A program made the position numbers and the translations under genes. The notes beneath the pieces were generated by a model. That model was given only the letters and a program-made list of their open reading frames with translations. It searched no databases and was not told the DNA's origin. A stretch of 64,000 nt of DNA, from assembly GCF_042678385.1 (NCBI RefSeq), contig NZ_JBHUDY010000002.1, forward strand, positions 496,001 to 560,000, written 5' to 3'. Below are positions 8,413 through 16,587 of this stretch, piece after piece. Source of the DNA: Sphingomonas_B tabacisoli (GTDB lineage: Bacteria > Pseudomonadota > Alphaproteobacteria > Sphingomonadales > Sphingomonadaceae). Within the stretch, counting starts at the first letter, position 1. Every line of letters begins with the position of its first letter.

Positions 8413-10152
8413 ATGTCCGTTGCAGCAGAAGCTTCCGCACCCTCACCGGCGACATCGCGTCTCGTGACCGACGGCCGCATGTCGGTCGCGCGCGGGGCGC
8501 CGATTTCCGAAGAGCCAGCGCTGGGCGCCCTGACATTTCCCGGCTTTTTGGACGAGGTGTGCGCCCGCTATTCGGAACGGGAAGCGCTGGTCGAGCATCG
8601 GCCCGACGGCACCGTGCTGCGCTGGACCTATACTGAACTCCGCGAACAATCGCTCAATGTCGCTAGGGCTCTTGTTGGCGCCGGACTTGGCAAGGGCGAG
8701 CGCGTGGGGATCCTCATGTCCAATCGCGCCGAGTTTCTGTCGACCGTGTTCGGTGTTGCCATGGCTGGTGGCGTCGCTGCGCCTTTGAGCACTTTTTCGA
8801 CCGCGGCGGAGCTGGAATATCTGCTTCAGGCCAGCGCCTGCACCATCCTGCTCGGCGAGGCCCGAGTCTTGAAGAAGGACTACGCCGCGCTGCTCTCCGG
8901 CATCGATCCTGCCATCGCGCAAGGCGAGGTCGGCGCGATCGTTTCGGAAACGCTGCCGTATCTCCGGCATGTGGCACTGCTCGATCTGGCGTCGGCGCAT
9001 GGCGCGATTGAGTCCTGGCAGGATTTCCTCCGGAGAGGCGAGCGCGTTCCACCCCGTCAGATCGCCGCGCGATCCGGACAGGTGATGCCCGCCGACACTG
9101 CGGTGCTGTTCTTTTCGTCAGGTTCGACCGCGAAGCCGAAAGGGATATTGTCTGCCCATCGCGGCGTGACGATCCAGATGTGGCGTATGGCGCGGCTGCA
9201 GGACCTCGCCACGGATACGCGCTACTGGAGCGCAAACGGCTTCTTCTGGTCCGGCAATTACGCCCTGGCTCTCGGGGCGACGCTGGCAGCGGGCGGATGC
9301 CTGGTGCTGCAGCGCACGTTCGATCCCGTCGAAGCCCTGGATCTGATCGAGAGGGAGCGCGCGACCTTCATGTTCGCCTGGCCGCATCAATGGGCGCAAC
9401 TGATCGAGGCGCCGAACTGGGCGAGCGCGGACCTGTCCTCGCTGGTCCAGATCGACCACCGATCGCCGATCGCCGCGCACCCGACGGTCGCCTCGACCTA
9501 TGTCGAGATGCGCAATTGCTTCGGCAATACCGAAACATTCACGCTGGTTACCGGCTTCCCGGCGAACACGCCCGACGAAACGACGCGCGGCAGTCATGGG
9601 CCACCTCTGCCCGGCAACGTGATCAAGATCGTCGACCCGCTTTCCGGCGCGACGATGCCGCTCGGCGAGCGCGGCGAGGTCGCCGTCAAGGGGCCGACGC
9701 TGATGCTCGGCTATCTCGGCGTCCCGCTGGCCGATACGCTGGACGAAGAGGGGTTCCTGCGGACTGGGGATGGCGGGTATCTCGACCAGGACGGGCTCTT
9801 GTTCTGGGAAGGTCGACTCAACGACATCATCAAGACCGGCGGCGCGAATGTCTCGCCATTGGAGATCGACGAAACGATCAGGCGTCATCCCGCGGTTCGC
9901 CGCTCGCAGACCGTCGGCATCCCTCACGACACATTGGGGGAATTGGTTGTCACGTGCATCGTGCCGCGGGACGGCGAATTGCTGGACGAGGACGGCGTCC
10001 GAGCGTTCGCGCGAGAGCATCTGGCAAGCTACAAAGTGCCCAGGCGCGTGCTGATCCTGACCGAGGACGACGTCGAGCTGACTGGCACGGACAAGATCAA
10101 GACGGCTGAGTTGCGTCAGCTGGCAACCAGATTGCTTGCTAACCAGCATTAG
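8413..10152 (+). CDS. AMP-dependent acyl-CoA synthetase / ligase
   Basis: A 579-residue member of the ANL superfamily. The phosphate-binding loop SSGSTAKPKG lies near residue 235, the hinge region gives RTGDGGYLDQDG, and the C-terminal domain has TGGANVSPLEID and the ligase lysine context TGTDKIKTAELR. It activates a carboxylic acid to its CoA thioester through an acyl-adenylate. An in-frame TTG lies further upstream at 8353, but ATG 8413 fits the domain boundary better; no strong ribosome-binding site is seen for either. A TetR gene follows after 59 bp. Substrate is unknown; the first-step role in catabolism is inferred. Confidence 0.9.
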   Translation: MSVAAEASAPSPATSRLVTDGRMSVARGAPISEEPALGALTFPGFLDEVCARYSEREALVEHRPDGTVLRWTYTELREQSLNVARALVGAGLGKGERVGILMSNRAEFLSTVFGVAMAGGVAAPLSTFSTAAELEYLLQASACTILLGEARVLKKDYAALLSGIDPAIAQGEVGAIVSETLPYLRHVALLDLASAHGAIESWQDFLRRGERVPPRQIAARSGQVMPADTAVLFFSSGSTAKPKGILSAHRGVTIQMWRMARLQDLATDTRYWSANGFFWSGNYALALGATLAAGGCLVLQRTFDPVEALDLIERERATFMFAWPHQWAQLIEAPNWASADLSSLVQIDHRSPIAAHPTVASTYVEMRNCFGNTETFTLVTGFPANTPDETTRGSHGPPLPGNVIKIVDPLSGATMPLGERGEVAVKGPTLMLGYLGVPLADTLDEEGFLRTGDGGYLDQDGLLFWEGRLNDIIKTGGANVSPLEIDETIRRHPAVRRSQTVGIPHDTLGELVVTCIVPRDGELLDEDGVRAFAREHLASYKVPRRVLILTEDDVELTGTDKIKTAELRQLATRLLANQH

Positions 10153-10211
10153 AGCGGATTTGCGCCCCGATTGTGATAGTGGCGGAGCCGCCGTCCTATG
10201 GAGTTGAGCTG

Positions 10212-10901
10212 ATGGATCAGAAGCCGAGGCGACGGACGCGCGACCCTGTTGCGACACGCGAAGCGATCCTCGCCGCGGCACGTACCCTGATCGCGCGGGA
10301 CGGGCCCGATGGGCTAAGCTTGTCGGAGGTAGCGCAGCTGGCCGGGGTCAATCGCGGCACGGCCTATCAGCGTTTTTCCACGCGCGAAAAGCTGGTCGAA
10401 GCGACGCTTGAATCGGTTTCGAACATGCTGTTCGAGGCGACGTTCGGCAGTTCCGAAGCGGTCGCCGCAAAGGACGTCATCGAGATAGACGTCCTCGCCC
10501 TGACCCAGGCGCTGGCGGATTTCGCCATCAATAATCCGGCGTTGTGCCGTATCTGGTTTCTGCAGCTGCTCGCCTCCGAGCATCCCGACGAGGACCGCTT
10601 CATGCATCAATATCTGGAGTCGTTCCGGGCGTTCGCGGAGACGGAATATGCGGTGCCGGGGATCGACAGCGAGATCGTCACCCTGATGACGCTGTCGGCC
10701 AACTTCCTGTGGCCCGTATGGGCGAAGGCGCATGAGAAGAGCGACGAAGAGCGGCGGAAACTGGCCCGCCGCTTCGTCGATGAAGCGCTTCGCATGTCGA
10801 TGTTCGGGACGATGCGAGCTGAACGCTATCCGGAACTCGCGCGCCGGGTCGGCTCGCACGAGGGCGACCAGCCATTACGGGCGTTAGCGGGGGGGCGATG
10901 A
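10212..10901 (+). CDS. TetR/AcrR family transcriptional regulator
   Basis: A 229-residue regulator. The N-terminal DNA-binding domain reads from about residue 14, with the helix-turn-helix SLSEVAQLAGVNRGTAYQRF followed by STREKLVEATLE; the C-terminal ligand domain is poorly conserved. ATG 10212 is preferred over GTG 10173 because GGAG lies 8 nt upstream of it. It sits between the acyl-CoA ligase and the AcuI-like gene, all on the plus strand, and may control either or both. A GGCGG-AG-CCGCC palindrome in the 59-bp gap upstream is too GC-generic to call an operator. Confidence 0.9.
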   Translation: MDQKPRRRTRDPVATREAILAAARTLIARDGPDGLSLSEVAQLAGVNRGTAYQRFSTREKLVEATLESVSNMLFEATFGSSEAVAAKDVIEIDVLALTQALADFAINNPALCRIWFLQLLASEHPDEDRFMHQYLESFRAFAETEYAVPGIDSEIVTLMTLSANFLWPVWAKAHEKSDEERRKLARRFVDEALRMSMFGTMRAERYPELARRVGSHEGDQPLRALAGGR

Positions 10902-10988
10902 ATCCGCGGGGACGTGCTTAGGCGATAGCCAAGCGCGCCCGGCTGGATCAAACGGCTCGGAAAGTCATCATTCGAGCAAGGGGCACCC

Positions 10989-11972
10989 ATGTTCTCAGCC
11001 GTCCAGATCGACAAGTCCGATGCCGGTCAGTCTGTCGCTCTAACCCAAATTGACGAGGCGTCGCTGCCCGAGGGCGACGTCACCGTCGACGTGCAATATT
11101 CGACGCTGAATTATAAGGACGGCCTCGCCATCACCGGCAAAAGTCCCGTCGTCCGCAAATTCCCGATGGTGCCCGGCATCGATATCGCCGGCACGGTCCG
11201 CGAGTCCTCGCATGGCGACTGGAAGGCTGGTGACGCGGTCGTTCTGAATGGCTGGGGTGTGGGCGAAACTCATTGGGGCGGGCTTGCGCAGGTCGCGCGC
11301 CTGAAGGGCGACTGGCTGGTGCCGCTTCCCTCCGCATTCACGCCGCGCCAGGCGATGGCGATCGGGACGGCCGGCTACACGGCCGCGCTTTGCGTCGATG
11401 CCCTTGTCGATGCGGGACTGACGCCGGACCAGGGCGAAGTGCTCGTGACCGGTGCGACCGGCGGCGTCGGTTCTGTCGCGGTGGCCTTGCTCAAGGCAGC
11501 CGGCTTCCGGGTTGTGGCATCCACCGGCAAGACGACTGAAAACGATTATCTGACTCAGCTTGGCGCCGAAAGCATGATCGACCGCGCCGAACTCGCCGCG
11601 CCCGGCAAGCCCCTGCAAAAGGAGCGCTGGGCCGGTGTGATCGATTCGGTCGGCAGCCACACGCTCGCCAATGCCTGCGCCCAGACCCGATATGGCGGCC
11701 TGGTTGCGGCCTGCGGCCTTGCCCAGGGTGCGGATTTCCCAGCGACGGTCATGCCTTTCATCCTTCGCGGCGTTCGTCTGCTGGGCGTCGACAGCGTGAT
11801 GGCGCCCAAAGCGCCGCGGCTGAAGGCGTGGCAGCGGCTCGCCCGCGACCTCGACCCTTCGAAGCTGGAGGTGATCGCCACCGAGATCGGCCTGAGCGAG
11901 GCGCCCGCCGCTGCGGCCGACCTGCTCGACGGCAAGATCCGGGGGCGGGTCGTGGTCGACGTCAACCGCTGA
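10989..11972 (+). CDS. Acrylyl-CoA reductase-like MDR oxidoreductase (AcuI/YhdH family)
   Basis: A 327-residue zinc-independent medium-chain reductase. It starts with the family pattern followed by STLNYKDGLAITG and KFPMVPGIDIAGTV, and the NADPH-binding motif is GATGGVGSVAV. Characterised AcuI/YhdH enzymes reduce acryloyl-CoA to propionyl-CoA, which prevents toxic acrylate build-up. Here it may reduce an alpha,beta-unsaturated CoA ester made during side-chain breakdown (inference). RBS-like AAGGGG lies just upstream of the ATG. It heads a five-gene run with the EthD-like protein, an SDR, an aldehyde dehydrogenase and a TetR regulator. Confidence 0.88.
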   Translation: MFSAVQIDKSDAGQSVALTQIDEASLPEGDVTVDVQYSTLNYKDGLAITGKSPVVRKFPMVPGIDIAGTVRESSHGDWKAGDAVVLNGWGVGETHWGGLAQVARLKGDWLVPLPSAFTPRQAMAIGTAGYTAALCVDALVDAGLTPDQGEVLVTGATGGVGSVAVALLKAAGFRVVASTGKTTENDYLTQLGAESMIDRAELAAPGKPLQKERWAGVIDSVGSHTLANACAQTRYGGLVAACGLAQGADFPATVMPFILRGVRLLGVDSVMAPKAPRLKAWQRLARDLDPSKLEVIATEIGLSEAPAAAADLLDGKIRGRVVVDVNR

Positions 11973-11986
11973 ACGGGTAGCGACCA

Positions 11987-12769
11987 GTGACCGGATACAC
12001 GACTCTCCATCTGCATAATGTGCCGGCGGGTCAGGAAGATGCTTACGCGGCCTGGTTCGACGGCAAGCATCGCGAGGATCTGTCGCGCCTGCGCGGCTTC
12101 GTCGCCGCGGACCGTTTCGAGCGGACGGCGGAGCAGGTGATGCCCGACATCCCGCAGCCATGGCGCTTCATGAGCGTCTACCAGTTCGAGCTGGACCATC
12201 CCGAGATCGATATTCCCGCGCTCGGGCCGCTGTTGGCGGAGGCGCGCGATGCCGGGCTGATCGACGATACGACCGAGAGCGAGCGCATCCATAGCTACAA
12301 GATGTATCGCGACTGGTATTGGAGCGGGAATCGCCACCCCGACAAGCCGATCTCCGGCATGTTCATCGTCATCGGCAACTACGTCGCCGGGATGGAGCGC
12401 GAGTATCACGATTGGTACGAGAATGTGCACATCCCCGAAGTGTCGGACGTGCCCGGTTTCGTCGGTATGCGGCGGGGCCGGCTGACTCCGGTGCAGATCG
12501 AGCCACGGCGCTATTGCCCCGGCAGCGACATCGTCATGTGCGCCCAGCAGACCGACGATCTTCGCTTCACGATCATGGACTTCAGCGCCCGGGCCCGGGG
12601 CGTCAGCCCGAGCGGCATCGCGATGGAACCGCGCTCGGCCGCGGGCTCGGTGGCGCGCACGGTCCACTTCTTCCGGCGGATCAGCGGCGATGAGCAGTGG
12701 CAGGACGGGATCGCCTACACCGGTGATCTGTCGGTCTATCCGCCGACCTTCCGCGAGACCGGCGCCTGA
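11987..12769 (+). CDS. Double EthD-like (dimeric alpha/beta barrel) protein
   Basis: A 260-residue protein with a GTG start 14 bp after the AcuI-like gene. Two halves each contain a W-(Y/F)-H-(I/R)-like barrel signature: AAWFDGKHREDLSRLRGF in the first half and YHDWYENVHIPEVSDVPGF in the second. The second matches the EthD / DUF4286-like small barrel pattern closely. Related domains act as small cofactor-free oxygenases, decarboxylases or dehydratases, or assist P450s; no catalytic role can be assigned. A tandem arrangement would fold as an intramolecular pseudo-dimer. Its place between a reductase and an SDR suggests a step in the same pathway. Confidence 0.7.
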   Translation: MTGYTTLHLHNVPAGQEDAYAAWFDGKHREDLSRLRGFVAADRFERTAEQVMPDIPQPWRFMSVYQFELDHPEIDIPALGPLLAEARDAGLIDDTTESERIHSYKMYRDWYWSGNRHPDKPISGMFIVIGNYVAGMEREYHDWYENVHIPEVSDVPGFVGMRRGRLTPVQIEPRRYCPGSDIVMCAQQTDDLRFTIMDFSARARGVSPSGIAMEPRSAAGSVARTVHFFRRISGDEQWQDGIAYTGDLSVYPPTFRETGA

Positions 12770-12795
12770 GGGTTCCCCAACGGGATGGACATGAG

Positions 12796-13548
12796 ATGGT
12801 AGCAAAGACGATCGTCATCACCGGCGCAGGCGACGGTCTTGGCCGCGCCCTGGCTCGCCGCTTCGCCGCTGACGGCGAGCAAGTGGTCCTGCTCGGCCGG
12901 ACTTTGGCGAAAGTAGAAGCAGTGGCGGCGGAGCTGGGCGAGCCGCATTTTGCGCTGCAGTGCGATGTCGGCGATCCTGCGTCCGTCCGGACGGCATTCG
13001 GCGAACTCGGCCGCCGCTGTCCCAAAATCGACGTGCTGATCAACAATGCCGCGGTCTACGAGCCATTCTCGTTGGCCGATGCCCGGGACGAGACCATCTT
13101 CGCCCATCTCCACACCAATGTGGCCGGGCCGGTCCTGTGCGCGCGCGAGGCGCTGCCGCTGCTTCGCGGCGGCGGACATATCATCAACGTGACGAGCGAA
13201 TCCGCGCCGCTCAAGATGCCGATGCTCTGGCTTTATGCCGGCACGAAGTCCGCCATCGAGCTGATATCCGACATGTGGAACCGCGAACTCGAAGCCGATG
13301 GCATTCGCGCCACTGTCGTGCAGGCCGGACGCATGTATGACGAGAGCAAGGCGCCGCCGCCCTGGCCGATCGAAGCGACGATGCGCTTCGTCCAGGAGAA
13401 CGCGAAGGTCGGGCTCGACGTGCGCAACGCGCCCTTATCGCATTACAATTCCGTCACCGACACGTTTCGTGCGATACTCGACACGCCGGCCGATCTTCAT
13501 ATCGGCAAGGTCGAGCTTCGCGCTCCCGCCGCCATAAAAAAGGCCTGA
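12796..13548 (+). CDS. SDR family NAD(P)-dependent oxidoreductase
   Basis: A 250-residue classical SDR. The cofactor motif TGAGDGLG is at the N-terminus, NNAAVYEPFS follows in the middle, and the catalytic pair is Ser in NVTSESAP and Tyr/Lys in YAGTK. It would interconvert an alcohol and a ketone or aldehyde. It stands directly before an aldehyde dehydrogenase (16 bp gap), so an alcohol-to-aldehyde-to-acid sequence is plausible but inferred. The C-terminal part is less typical, with a WPIEATMRF segment replacing the usual substrate loop. Confidence 0.88.
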   Translation: MVAKTIVITGAGDGLGRALARRFAADGEQVVLLGRTLAKVEAVAAELGEPHFALQCDVGDPASVRTAFGELGRRCPKIDVLINNAAVYEPFSLADARDETIFAHLHTNVAGPVLCAREALPLLRGGGHIINVTSESAPLKMPMLWLYAGTKSAIELISDMWNRELEADGIRATVVQAGRMYDESKAPPPWPIEATMRFVQENAKVGLDVRNAPLSHYNSVTDTFRAILDTPADLHIGKVELRAPAAIKKA

Positions 13549-13564
13549 CACGGAAAGCCGCTTC

Positions 13565-15040
13565 ATGACCACGCTCCCCGACGCCCTCCTTTACATCGAT
13601 GGTGAGTTGCGCCCCGCTGCCGGCGGCAAGATCTACGACGTGATCGGCCCATGGACGGGCGATGTCGTCGGCAAGGCGGCGGATGCCTCGGCCGAAGACG
13701 TAGAGGCAGCCATCGCGGCCGCGCGTCGGGCCTTCGATCACACCGATTGGGGCAATCCGGAAAACGCGTGCAAGCGGTTGGAGCTGGTTACCAGGCTGCG
13801 CGACCTGTTCGAGGCGAATTATGACCGCCTCTCCGACCTGGCCCGGCACGAAGCCGGCGCGCCTCTTGGCGCCGTCAGCCGCGCTCATGTCGCCATGGCG
13901 CTGGAGGCGTGGGACGATTACCTCAGGGTCTTCCCGAGGCTGGAGTGGCAGCGGCCGTACGGCTCGCGTGAACACTTCGGGTCCTCGCACGACCGCATGG
14001 CGCTCTATGAGCCGATCGGCGTCGTGGGCGCGATCACGCCTTGGAACGTGCCCTTGTTCGTCAACATCGGCAAGGTCGTGGCGGCGTTGCTGGCGGGCTG
14101 CACCGTCATCCTGAAACCGGCGCCGAACACGCCCGGAGAGGGCGCGATTTTCGGCGAACTTGCGCGCGAGGCGGGATTCCCGAATGGCGTTTTAAACGTG
14201 GTCTGCGGTTCCGACCCGGCGCTTGCCGGTGAAATGCTGGTCAACGATCCTCGGGTCGACCTGATTTCCTTCACCGGTTCGACCGGCGTCGGCAAGCGCA
14301 TCATGGAGCAGGGCGCCAAGACGCTGAAGCGCGTGTTCCTGGAACTGGGCGGCAAGTCCGCCAAGATCGTGCTCGAGGACGCGCCGAACTTCGCCCAAGA
14401 AATCGCGCAGTCGATGTTGCTGTTCCATGCGGGGCAGGGCTGCGCTGTTCAGTCGCGCCTGCTGGTGCCCAGGAGCCGCTACGCCGAGGCAGTCGAGATC
14501 CTGCGCCGCGCCTATGTCGGCTTCGGCGAAAATTGGGGCGATTTCGACAACCCGCAGCACATCATGGGGCCGGTGGTAAGCCAGCGTCAGAAGGATCGGG
14601 TACTGTCCTATATCGAGCTGGGGCAACAGGAAGGTGCGACGCTGATCGCCGGGGGCAAGGCGCGGCCGGACAAGGGCGGGGGCTTCTTCATCGAGCCGAC
14701 CTGCTTCGCCGACGTCACCAACGACATGCGGATCGCCCAGGAAGAGATATTCGGGCCGGTGCTCGTCGTCATCCCGTTCGAGGATGATGACGATGCGGTG
14801 CGCATCGCCAATGACAGCCAATATGGACTGTCGGGTGGCGTCGTCTCGGCTGATCTGGACCGGGCGATGCGGATCGCGCGCCGCATCCGCGCCGGGTCGA
14901 TCAGCGTGAATGGCGGCATGTGCATCGCGGGCGACATTCCCTTTGGCGGTTACAAGGCTAGCGGCTTGGGCCGGGAATGGGGACTGGAGGGCATCGAGGA
15001 GTATCTCGAGACCAAACTCGTGGCGTGGCGCGCGGCATGA
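13565..15040 (+). CDS. Aldehyde dehydrogenase (NAD(P)+)
   Basis: A 491-residue aldehyde dehydrogenase. Visible motifs are ITPWNVPLF, KPAPNTPGEG, FTGSTGVGKR, the general-base Glu in LELGGKSAK, the nucleophilic Cys in GQGCAVQSR, and the late EEIFGPVL and PFGGYKASGLGREWG. It oxidises an aldehyde to the acid, probably feeding a CoA ligase. The TetR gene downstream starts within its stop codon (ATGA at 15037-15040). Family membership is firm; the substrate is not determinable from sequence. Confidence 0.94.
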   Translation: MTTLPDALLYIDGELRPAAGGKIYDVIGPWTGDVVGKAADASAEDVEAAIAAARRAFDHTDWGNPENACKRLELVTRLRDLFEANYDRLSDLARHEAGAPLGAVSRAHVAMALEAWDDYLRVFPRLEWQRPYGSREHFGSSHDRMALYEPIGVVGAITPWNVPLFVNIGKVVAALLAGCTVILKPAPNTPGEGAIFGELAREAGFPNGVLNVVCGSDPALAGEMLVNDPRVDLISFTGSTGVGKRIMEQGAKTLKRVFLELGGKSAKIVLEDAPNFAQEIAQSMLLFHAGQGCAVQSRLLVPRSRYAEAVEILRRAYVGFGENWGDFDNPQHIMGPVVSQRQKDRVLSYIELGQQEGATLIAGGKARPDKGGGFFIEPTCFADVTNDMRIAQEEIFGPVLVVIPFEDDDDAVRIANDSQYGLSGGVVSADLDRAMRIARRIRAGSISVNGGMCIAGDIPFGGYKASGLGREWGLEGIEEYLETKLVAWRAA

Positions 15041-15774
15041 GCAAGGCAGCAGGGGTGGAGACGGTGCATATCCCGGCTCGATCAGGACCGGCAAAGCCGA
15101 AGCCGACAACCACGCGGCGGGTCAGCCACAACCTGAACGGTCAGCGCCTGGGCAAAAAGGGGCGCGACACGCGCGATCGCATCCTTGCGGCCACCGTCGC
15201 CGTTCTTCAATCGGAGGAAGACAGCGGAGTCTCCTTAAGTGAGGTTGCACGCCGCGCCTCGCTCGGCATGACTTCCATCTACAGCTATTTCGCGGACCTG
15301 ACCGAGTTGCTGCTGGCTGTGCTGGAGCCGGTGGCCGCGGAGGCCGAGGCATCATATCTGAAGATGCTGCGGGAGCCGTGGCCGGATGAGGAGCTCGGGG
15401 AGCGCTCCGCCATGTTCGTGTCGGCCTTCCACGATTTCTGGCAGCGCCACACGCGCATTCTTCATCTGCGCAACACGATGTCCGACCGGCAGGATGCTCG
15501 AATGATGGCGCACAGGGTTCGCTCGGCCCAACCCGTGATCCGCAACATCATTCGCCAGATGGGCCATGATCCGAAGGTAGTGAAAACCTCCGCCGCCGGC
15601 ATGGCGACAGTGCTGTACACCGGGATTGAGCGCATGATCGCGGTGGTCACAGACCGTACCCTCGCAAAAGTGGTTCCAGGCGAGTTTGCGCCGGACGTCG
15701 CGCATTTCCTGGAGGCTGAAGCCCGGCTGCTCGAACTGGGCATTCGCGAATATCGCCGGTCGGCGCAGCGCTAG
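15037..15774 (+). CDS. TetR/AcrR family transcriptional regulator
   Basis: A 245-residue regulator with a basic, proline-rich 45-residue N-terminal extension before the DNA-binding domain, which contains GVSLSEVARRASLGMTSIYSYF. The C-terminal half has an alpha-helical ligand domain ending in LEAEARLLELGI. ATG overlaps the aldehyde dehydrogenase stop, so it is co-translated with the AcuI-EthD-SDR-ALDH run and probably regulates it. It converges on an enoyl-CoA hydratase gene with only 6 bp between stops, inside a 16-bp palindrome. Confidence 0.88.
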   Translation: MSKAAGVETVHIPARSGPAKPKPTTTRRVSHNLNGQRLGKKGRDTRDRILAATVAVLQSEEDSGVSLSEVARRASLGMTSIYSYFADLTELLLAVLEPVAAEAEASYLKMLREPWPDEELGERSAMFVSAFHDFWQRHTRILHLRNTMSDRQDARMMAHRVRSAQPVIRNIIRQMGHDPKVVKTSAAGMATVLYTGIERMIAVVTDRTLAKVVPGEFAPDVAHFLEAEARLLELGIREYRRSAQR

Positions 15775-15785
15775 CGGCCGCTAGC
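15770..15785. repeat. Perfect 16-bp palindrome spanning two convergent stop codons
   Basis: GCTAGCGGCCGCTAGC is a perfect palindrome. It contains the TetR stop (TAG, 15772-15774) and, on the other strand, the enoyl-CoA hydratase stop (15781-15783). There is no T-tract on either side, so a classical intrinsic terminator is not supported. The mirror symmetry may simply come from both genes ending in the same codons. Confidence 0.6.
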
Positions 15786-16578
15786 CCTTCTTGCCGATAC
15801 CCTTCACATAGGCCTCGATACGCGCGAGATAGCTCGGGCTCAGCATCAGCGCGCTGTTGGCCATGCGCTCGACATGGCGGCCCATTTCCGGGCCCACTTC
15901 CGCGGCGATCTCGATCGCGATCTTGGCCGCCGCCATCTGCTCCGGGTCGCTCTTGGTCAGATGGCGACAGAAGGCGAGGGCGGCCTCGGCAAAGCCATCA
16001 TCGGGCAGCACGTCGTGCACCAGTCCCATGATCAGGGCGCGTTCGGCGTCGGCCTTCTGATTGCCCATGATCAGCCAGCGAGCCCAATGCGGGCCGCAGA
16101 TGCGCGTCAGCCGGCTCACCCCATTGGAGGCCGGTAGCACGCCGAACAGGCCTTCCGGAAAGGAAAAGGCGGCGCTCCTCGCCGCCAGACGGAAGTCGCA
16201 GGAGAGCGCCAATTCAAGCCCGCCGCCAACGCAGGTCGCGTGAATGGCGCACACGATCGGCTTCTCGATATGCTCCATCTCGTCATAGATGCGGTGCATG
16301 CCGTGCAATCCGCGGCGATGGTCCTCGCGGATGCCGCTCGGCGTGCGCGGCTGGTCTGCCGGCGAGCCGCCGCGCATGTCCGCACCAGAGCTGAAATAGC
16401 GACCATTGGCGCGGATCAGCATGACAGCCAGCTCAGGCGAGTCACGGAACTGATCGAGCGCCTGCTCGATCCCGCGCATGATCTCTCCGGACAGCGCGTT
16501 GAGCTTCTCGGGGCGGTTGAGGGTGACGATCAGAACGCGTCCGTCGCGCTCGGTCAGCAACTGGGCTTCGTCTGTCAT
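15781..16578 (-). CDS. Enoyl-CoA hydratase/isomerase (crotonase) family protein
   Basis: A 265-residue crotonase-fold protein. It opens with VTLNRPEKLNALS, then the oxyanion-hole segments RYFSSGADMRGG and CVGGGLELALSCDF. The first catalytic Glu position is kept (FPEGLFG), but the second, normally a Glu about 20 residues later, falls in the sequence HWARWLIMG and appears to be lost. That favours an isomerase, hydrolase or other crotonase activity over a standard hydratase, or a substrate-assisted mechanism. It is the last gene of a minus-strand operon with the fused acyl-CoA dehydrogenase (9 bp gap) and an SDR. Confidence 0.88.
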   Translation of the reverse strand: MTDEAQLLTERDGRVLIVTLNRPEKLNALSGEIMRGIEQALDQFRDSPELAVMLIRANGRYFSSGADMRGGSPADQPRTPSGIREDHRRGLHGMHRIYDEMEHIEKPIVCAIHATCVGGGLELALSCDFRLAARSAAFSFPEGLFGVLPASNGVSRLTRICGPHWARWLIMGNQKADAERALIMGLVHDVLPDDGFAEAALAFCRHLTKSDPEQMAAAKIAIEIAAEVGPEMGRHVERMANSALMLSPSYLARIEAYVKGIGKKG

Positions 16579-16587
16579 GCCTCGTTC

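Noticed and set aside
10173..10200. GGCGG-AG-CCGCC palindrome before the TetR gene
   Set aside because: Short and pure GC; such palindromes are frequent by chance in this composition.
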